Shown here piece after piece: positions 61,301-64,000 of a stretch of DNA of 64,000 nucleotides. The stretch spans positions 1 through 64,000 of the forward strand of contig NZ_JANQOM010000063.1 of the NCBI RefSeq assembly GCF_028289625.1. The letters run 5' to 3'. The stretch comes from Winogradskyella sp. Lineage in GTDB: Bacteria > Bacteroidota > Bacteroidia > Flavobacteriales > Flavobacteriaceae. The translations under genes were made by a program, and so were the position numbers. Numbering within the stretch: the stretch's first letter is position 1; every line of letters starts with the position of its first letter. The notes under the pieces are model-generated. The model was not told the DNA's origin. It made no database searches and saw nothing but the letters and a program-made list of their open reading frames with translations.

Positions 61301-61818
61301 AATGAGACTTTATCGCTTAACTTTCCTGAAATTTGCAAGTCTAATTCACTATTTAAGACCGAATTTTGATTGTTACCTATCGTAACCCCTCTAGAGATAC
61401 TTCCAGAAGTCGTCAGACCATCAAAAGGCGTAAACGGATTCCGCTTTTTGGTATTTTCAAGTTTGTACAGGGCTTGCGCTCCAGACGACGATCGGTCAAC
61501 AATCACTTTATCATCCAATTGCTTGTAAACCTGTGTTAAAAATTTAGGATAACGTAAATATTCTATTTGTACCGTATCCAATTCAATAGGTTGCTTAAAT
61601 TTTAAAACAGCTTTTGCAAAGTCTATCGTGTAAAGCGTAGAATCAACTATTTCTCCACCCTTTGTTTTGACTACAAATTTTGAAGAATTGATACTGACTG
61701 AATCTATTTGAATGGAATCCTTAACAGCAAAACGCTTTTTCTTGTAATTACTGGTGTTCTCTTGGGTAAAGCCCAATAAAGAACATAGCATTAATACAAA
61801 AAGTAACATCTTTTTCAT
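58390..61818 (-). CDS. SprA-like outer-membrane beta-barrel protein
   Basis: 1142 residues: signal peptide (MKKMLLFVLMLCSLLGFTQ), a beta-rich N-terminal part, then VYVNGVPLERGENRDYIIDY and GEIIFNSTYPITSEMRITVD, motifs reminiscent of SprA, followed by a long series of barrel strands ending in a terminal aromatic residue (IQLRAYF). SprA is the outer-membrane channel of the type IX secretion system, but that protein is about twice as long, so this is a relative rather than SprA itself. It may act in outer-membrane assembly or transport. It is divergent from xth. Confidence 0.65.
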   Translation of the reverse strand: MKKMLLFVLMLCSLLGFTQENTSNYKKKRFAVKDSIQIDSVSINSSKFVVKTKGGEIVDSTLYTIDFAKAVLKFKQPIELDTVQIEYLRYPKFLTQVYKQLDDKVIVDRSSSGAQALYKLENTKKRNPFTPFDGLTTSGSISRGVTIGNNQNSVLNSELDLQISGKLSDKVSLRASIQDANIPLQESGYSQRLDEFDQVFIELFSDNWNIRAGDIDLVNTNSYFANFSKRVQGLLVSANLSEKTSVFASGALVRGQFTTTQFTAQEGNQGPYKLRGPKNELFVLIVSGSETVYVNGVPLERGENRDYIIDYNAGEIIFNSTYPITSEMRITVDYQFSERNYSRFTVFGGGTFKTEKLSLNISVFSESDAKNQPLQQNLSSEQTQVLADAGDDTSLMVASSATEESFSENRILYRQEIIDGEEVFVFSQNPDDQLFSVRFTLVGANQGNYVLINDDAVSNIFEYVPPVGGIPQGNYEPITQLVAPERLQIAILNGRYQPSEKTNVFFELAGSKNDLNLFSSIDDNDNDGFAGKLSVNQKLIKSDSLWNLSALVDADFIQENFRTIQRLYRAEFNRDWNLEDNRDDQGNNIIGNQLLFTSGLQLSHSKKGIANYNFEYLDYDNNFNGSRHNASANLQLGNFNIFSNTSYLNSESTINRSTFLRSFNRAVYVKNNKWIGAKFAIEDNEQTVIATDSLTPLSQKFTAYEAFVGIGDSTKVFTEVGYIRRFNDSLRNNLVERVNTSNTYYLKSRFIQNKNTSLQLFVNFRDLKAEDETSGDEQSLNSRLNYNQKFFNNLVLWNTSFETNSGTLPQQDFTYVEVEAGQGTFTWIDYNENGIQELNEFEIAQFADQGNYIRVLLPNQVFVRTHQNRLSQTLTINPIQWSKSDNKTKKFFSHFYNQTSYLIDRKVRREGNNFNLNPFENDEENQLALNNSVRNVLFYNRGKQRYTTSYTFLTNTSRNLLSIGFQENKLTNHQLNFNHKFAESWLINTLASLGTDESISENFANRNFNIEEERFQPKLSYLFSENAQFDVFYQYTSKNNTIGSLESLAQNNYGLSFTYNKAAKIALTGEFNFFQNEFEGNPNTPVAYQMLEGLQPGQNFTWSLLAQKKITKFLDLNLNYFGRKTETSQVIHTGTIQLRAYF

Positions 61819-62042
61819 CAGCCAATATTTATGTCATTAAATAGGCCAGATGGAACATCTATATTATAATCTACTTGTTGATTTGTAATAGGTACTTGAT
61901 GTTTCATGTAGAATAATAACTACTTAAAACTTGAAATATTTTATTGTTAAAATAGGCTCAAATTAATGGTGTAAAAGTAGGTTATTATTTAATTTAGAAC
62001 CCTAACGGACATTTGATAAAAATAATTTACCCTATTTAAGCT

Positions 62043-62804
62043 ATGAAAATTGCGTCTTATAACGTCAATGGTATTAGAGCCGCCATAAATAAAGGCTTTA
62101 TCGAATGGTTAAAAGCTACAAAACCAGATGTTATTTGTCTACAAGAAATTAAGGCTTTAAAAGAGCAGCTCGATTTAGACGTGTTTGCCAATGCAGGCTA
62201 TCAATACAACTACTGGTTTAGTGCCCAAAAAAAAGGCTATAGTGGAGTTGCTGTTTTATGTAAAGACGAACCTAATCATGTTGAATATGGTACTGGTATC
62301 GAATCCATGGATTTTGAAGGCAGGAATCTTAGAGTTGATTATAACGGTACGTCTATAATGAGCATGTATTTACCTTCTGGGACTAATGATGCTAGGTTGG
62401 CACATAAATTTGAGTACATGGATCTTATCCATGAGTATTTGAATAATTTACGCAAAGAGAAGCCAAACTTAGTGGTCTGTGGAGATTATAATATATGCCA
62501 TGAGCCTATTGACATCCATAACCCTAAAATGAAAGGTGTCTCGGGCTACTTACCAGAAGAACGCGAATGGCTAGGTAAATTTATCGATAGTGGTTTTATC
62601 GATAGTTTTAGGTACTTACATCCCGAAAAACAAGAATTCTCATGGTGGAGTTATCGCGCTAATGCAAGAGCCAACAACAAAGGCTGGAGATTGGATTATG
62701 CCATGGTTAGCGAACCTTTACAAGAAAAAATTAAACGAAGCGTTATACTAACCGAGGCAGTGCACAGTGACCATTGCCCTATTTTATTAGAATTAAATTT
62801 ATAA
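62043..62804 (+). CDS. xth: Exodeoxyribonuclease III
   Basis: AP endonuclease and 3'-5' exonuclease of base-excision repair. 253 residues. YNVNGIRAAINKGFIEWL, LQEIKA (metal-binding Glu), CGDYNICHEPIDIHNPK with the catalytic Asp and Asn, GWRLDYAMVSEPL and the C-terminal VHSDHCPILLEL with the catalytic Asp-His pair are all present. It is 23 bases before the OmpA-family gene. Confidence 0.96.
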   Translation: MKIASYNVNGIRAAINKGFIEWLKATKPDVICLQEIKALKEQLDLDVFANAGYQYNYWFSAQKKGYSGVAVLCKDEPNHVEYGTGIESMDFEGRNLRVDYNGTSIMSMYLPSGTNDARLAHKFEYMDLIHEYLNNLRKEKPNLVVCGDYNICHEPIDIHNPKMKGVSGYLPEEREWLGKFIDSGFIDSFRYLHPEKQEFSWWSYRANARANNKGWRLDYAMVSEPLQEKIKRSVILTEAVHSDHCPILLELNL

Positions 62805-62827
62805 ACTAGAACAAATTAGCAATAAAC

Positions 62828-63787
62828 ATGATTAAAAAAATTTCATTAATAGCATTAACAGTATTCACATTATCATCTTGTGTTTCCAAAAAAATCTATA
62901 CGGATTTAGAGGACAAATACGCCAATCTTAAAAAGGAGAATAGACGCTTAACTGATGATCTTGAATCGCTTACTTCTGATAAAACTAAGTTAACCAATGA
63001 CCTCAGTAGTCTGCAATCGGCTTATGACGAAGCCGTAAAAGAACGCGACCAATTACGTTCAGATTATGCTGCAACCAAAACCAATCTCGATAACTTAAAA
63101 GCTTCATATGATGCTTTAGAAAAAAACAGTTCAGCAGAAATTGCAAAAAACTCGAAGAAAAACAGAGAGCTTTTAGCACAGCTTGAAGCCAAGGAACAGG
63201 CTCTTGCTGCCGAAAACGCACGTTTGGAAAACCTAAAAAAGGAATTAGACAGTCGATCTAAGCGCGTTGCAGAACTTGAAAGTGTCATAGCCACCAAAGA
63301 TGCCAATATGCGAGCTTTAAAAGATGCCATTTCTAAAGCCTTAACTAATTTTGAAGGTAAAGGGCTTACCGTTGAGCAAAGAGATGGTAAAGTATACGTG
63401 TCTATGGAAAACAAACTATTGTTCAAATCTGGGAGCTGGTCCGTGGGTACGGAAGGTCGCAAGGCCGTTCAACAATTAGGCAATGTTTTAGCTGAAAATC
63501 CAGATATTGCTATTTTAATTGAAGGGCATACTGATGATGTTCCATATAAAGGTAGCGCACAGTTAAGCGGTAACTGGGATTTATCTACGAAGCGTGCAAC
63601 TGCCATAGTGAATATCTTAAGAGAAAATGTATCAATTAACCCTGAAAACTTAACTGCAGCAGGTCGTGGCGAATACGCTCCTATTGCCTCGAATGATACT
63701 GCAGAAGGTAAAGCTAAAAATAGACGTATCGAAGTGATTCTCACACCGAAGTTGGATGAGATTTCTAAACTGTTGAATGATATATAA
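62828..63787 (+). CDS. OmpA-family peptidoglycan-binding lipoprotein
   Basis: 319 residues: lipoprotein signal (TVFTLSSCVSKK, Cys19), a long coiled coil (about 30-165), then a C-terminal OmpA domain (about 195-319) with EGHTDDVPYKGSAQLSGNWD, STKRATAIVNIL and GRGEYAPIASNDTAEGKAKN, ending in the RRIEVILTP strand. It anchors the outer membrane to peptidoglycan. The 3' end overlaps the start of the next gene by 11 bases, so the two are coupled. Confidence 0.93.
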   Translation: MIKKISLIALTVFTLSSCVSKKIYTDLEDKYANLKKENRRLTDDLESLTSDKTKLTNDLSSLQSAYDEAVKERDQLRSDYAATKTNLDNLKASYDALEKNSSAEIAKNSKKNRELLAQLEAKEQALAAENARLENLKKELDSRSKRVAELESVIATKDANMRALKDAISKALTNFEGKGLTVEQRDGKVYVSMENKLLFKSGSWSVGTEGRKAVQQLGNVLAENPDIAILIEGHTDDVPYKGSAQLSGNWDLSTKRATAIVNILRENVSINPENLTAAGRGEYAPIASNDTAEGKAKNRRIEVILTPKLDEISKLLNDI

Positions 63788-64000
63788 GCCATTATACATA
63801 TTAGTTTTTTTATTCTTCATTAATGCGTATTCTCAAAATACTAAAGACGTTAGTTTTATAAAAGATATGTCATATTTAGAGAGTGCCAATCTAGTGAATT
63901 GTGATAGTACTTCAGGAAGTAATCTTGAGCAAAGGATATGCCTTAATATTAAATTAAGACGCATTGATTCCCTAATGCTATCCAAGTTCCATTCAACCTT
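63777..64000 (+). CDS. 5' part of a secreted LprI-like protein, cut by the window edge
   Basis: A further gene starts at the ATG at 63777, overlapping the OmpA-family gene by 11 bases, and stays open to the window edge (74 codons). It begins with a signal peptide (MIYKPLYILVFLFFINAYSQ). The mature part has VNCDSTSGSNLEQRICLNIK, with cysteines spaced as in LprI/DUF1311 proteins, several of which inhibit lysozyme. The rest lies outside the window, so the family call is tentative. Confidence 0.6.
   Translation, partial: MIYKPLYILVFLFFINAYSQNTKDVSFIKDMSYLESANLVNCDSTSGSNLEQRICLNIKLRRIDSLMLSKFHST

Noticed and set aside
1..64000. Restriction-modification, toxin-antitoxin, phage or secretion effector system
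   Set aside because: Apart from the solitary Vsr gene I found no methylase, restriction enzyme, toxin pair, integrase, transposase or phage structural gene.

Overview
The window is a gene-dense, AT-rich chromosome segment from a member of the Flavobacteriaceae (Bacteroidota), probably marine. Evidence: three TonB-dependent receptors, proteins with C-terminal type IX secretion (T9SS) sorting domains, DUF3098, DUF3127 and DUF4301 proteins, a bacterial PcrB/GGGP-synthase-like protein, an S46 dipeptidyl-peptidase, Bacteroidota-type promoters (TTG or TTTG, about 19 bases, TAnnTTTG) and no evident Shine-Dalgarno sequences. Most genes are chromosomal housekeeping or nutrient-uptake genes. I see no phage, plasmid, CRISPR array, insertion sequence, rRNA or tRNA.

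Layout. 1-9.5 kb: leuS (cut by the window edge), then ftsX, two small membrane proteins, uppP, truB and a TonB-like protein, followed by a thioredoxin-fold protein, tag and two secreted proteins. 9.5-14.7 kb: aat, a DUF3127 protein, a flavin-reductase-like protein, a histidine kinase, a HIT protein, greA and a lipoprotein. 14.7-21 kb: a probable thiamine-acquisition locus on the minus strand. It holds a thiamine-binding (YkoF/MTH1187-like) protein, a PnuC/PnuT transporter, a NadR-like P-loop kinase, DUF4301 and ArfB, then a TPP riboswitch in front of a TonB-dependent receptor. 21-27.8 kb: a four-module T9SS metallophosphoesterase with a membrane partner, pcrB and a phosphopantetheinyl transferase. 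27.9-36.8 kb: ahcY, a solitary vsr, a LytS/LytTR two-component system divergent from a TonB receptor, a short-chain dehydrogenase and a DinB-like protein. 36.8-45.4 kb: an S46 peptidase, an NlpC/P60-like lipoprotein, a beta-propeller phytase with its TonB receptor, and a TPR-HTH regulator. 45.6-54.8 kb: a methionine/glutamine aminotransferase with an omega-amidase, an Ig-like lipoprotein, comF, glyS and an AGCS symporter. 54.8-64 kb: a T9SS surface protein, an SprA-like outer-membrane protein, exonuclease III, an OmpA-family lipoprotein and the start of an LprI-like gene.

Three patterns stand out. First, short palindromic repeats (GTCAcTTCGAG-type ends and relatives) lie between genes and also inside two reading frames without breaking them: leuS, and the signal peptide of the riboswitch-controlled receptor. 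This resembles the palindromic elements known in Rickettsia. A further repeat sits where the terminator of the TPP riboswitch should be. Second, in two places the 3' end of a gene is found again downstream, with one or two membrane-protein genes in between: a glyS remnant after the AGCS gene, and a DinB-like remnant after a split membrane protein gene. Third, the thiamine locus is a coherent uptake-and-trapping system in which the kinase is the least characterised part.
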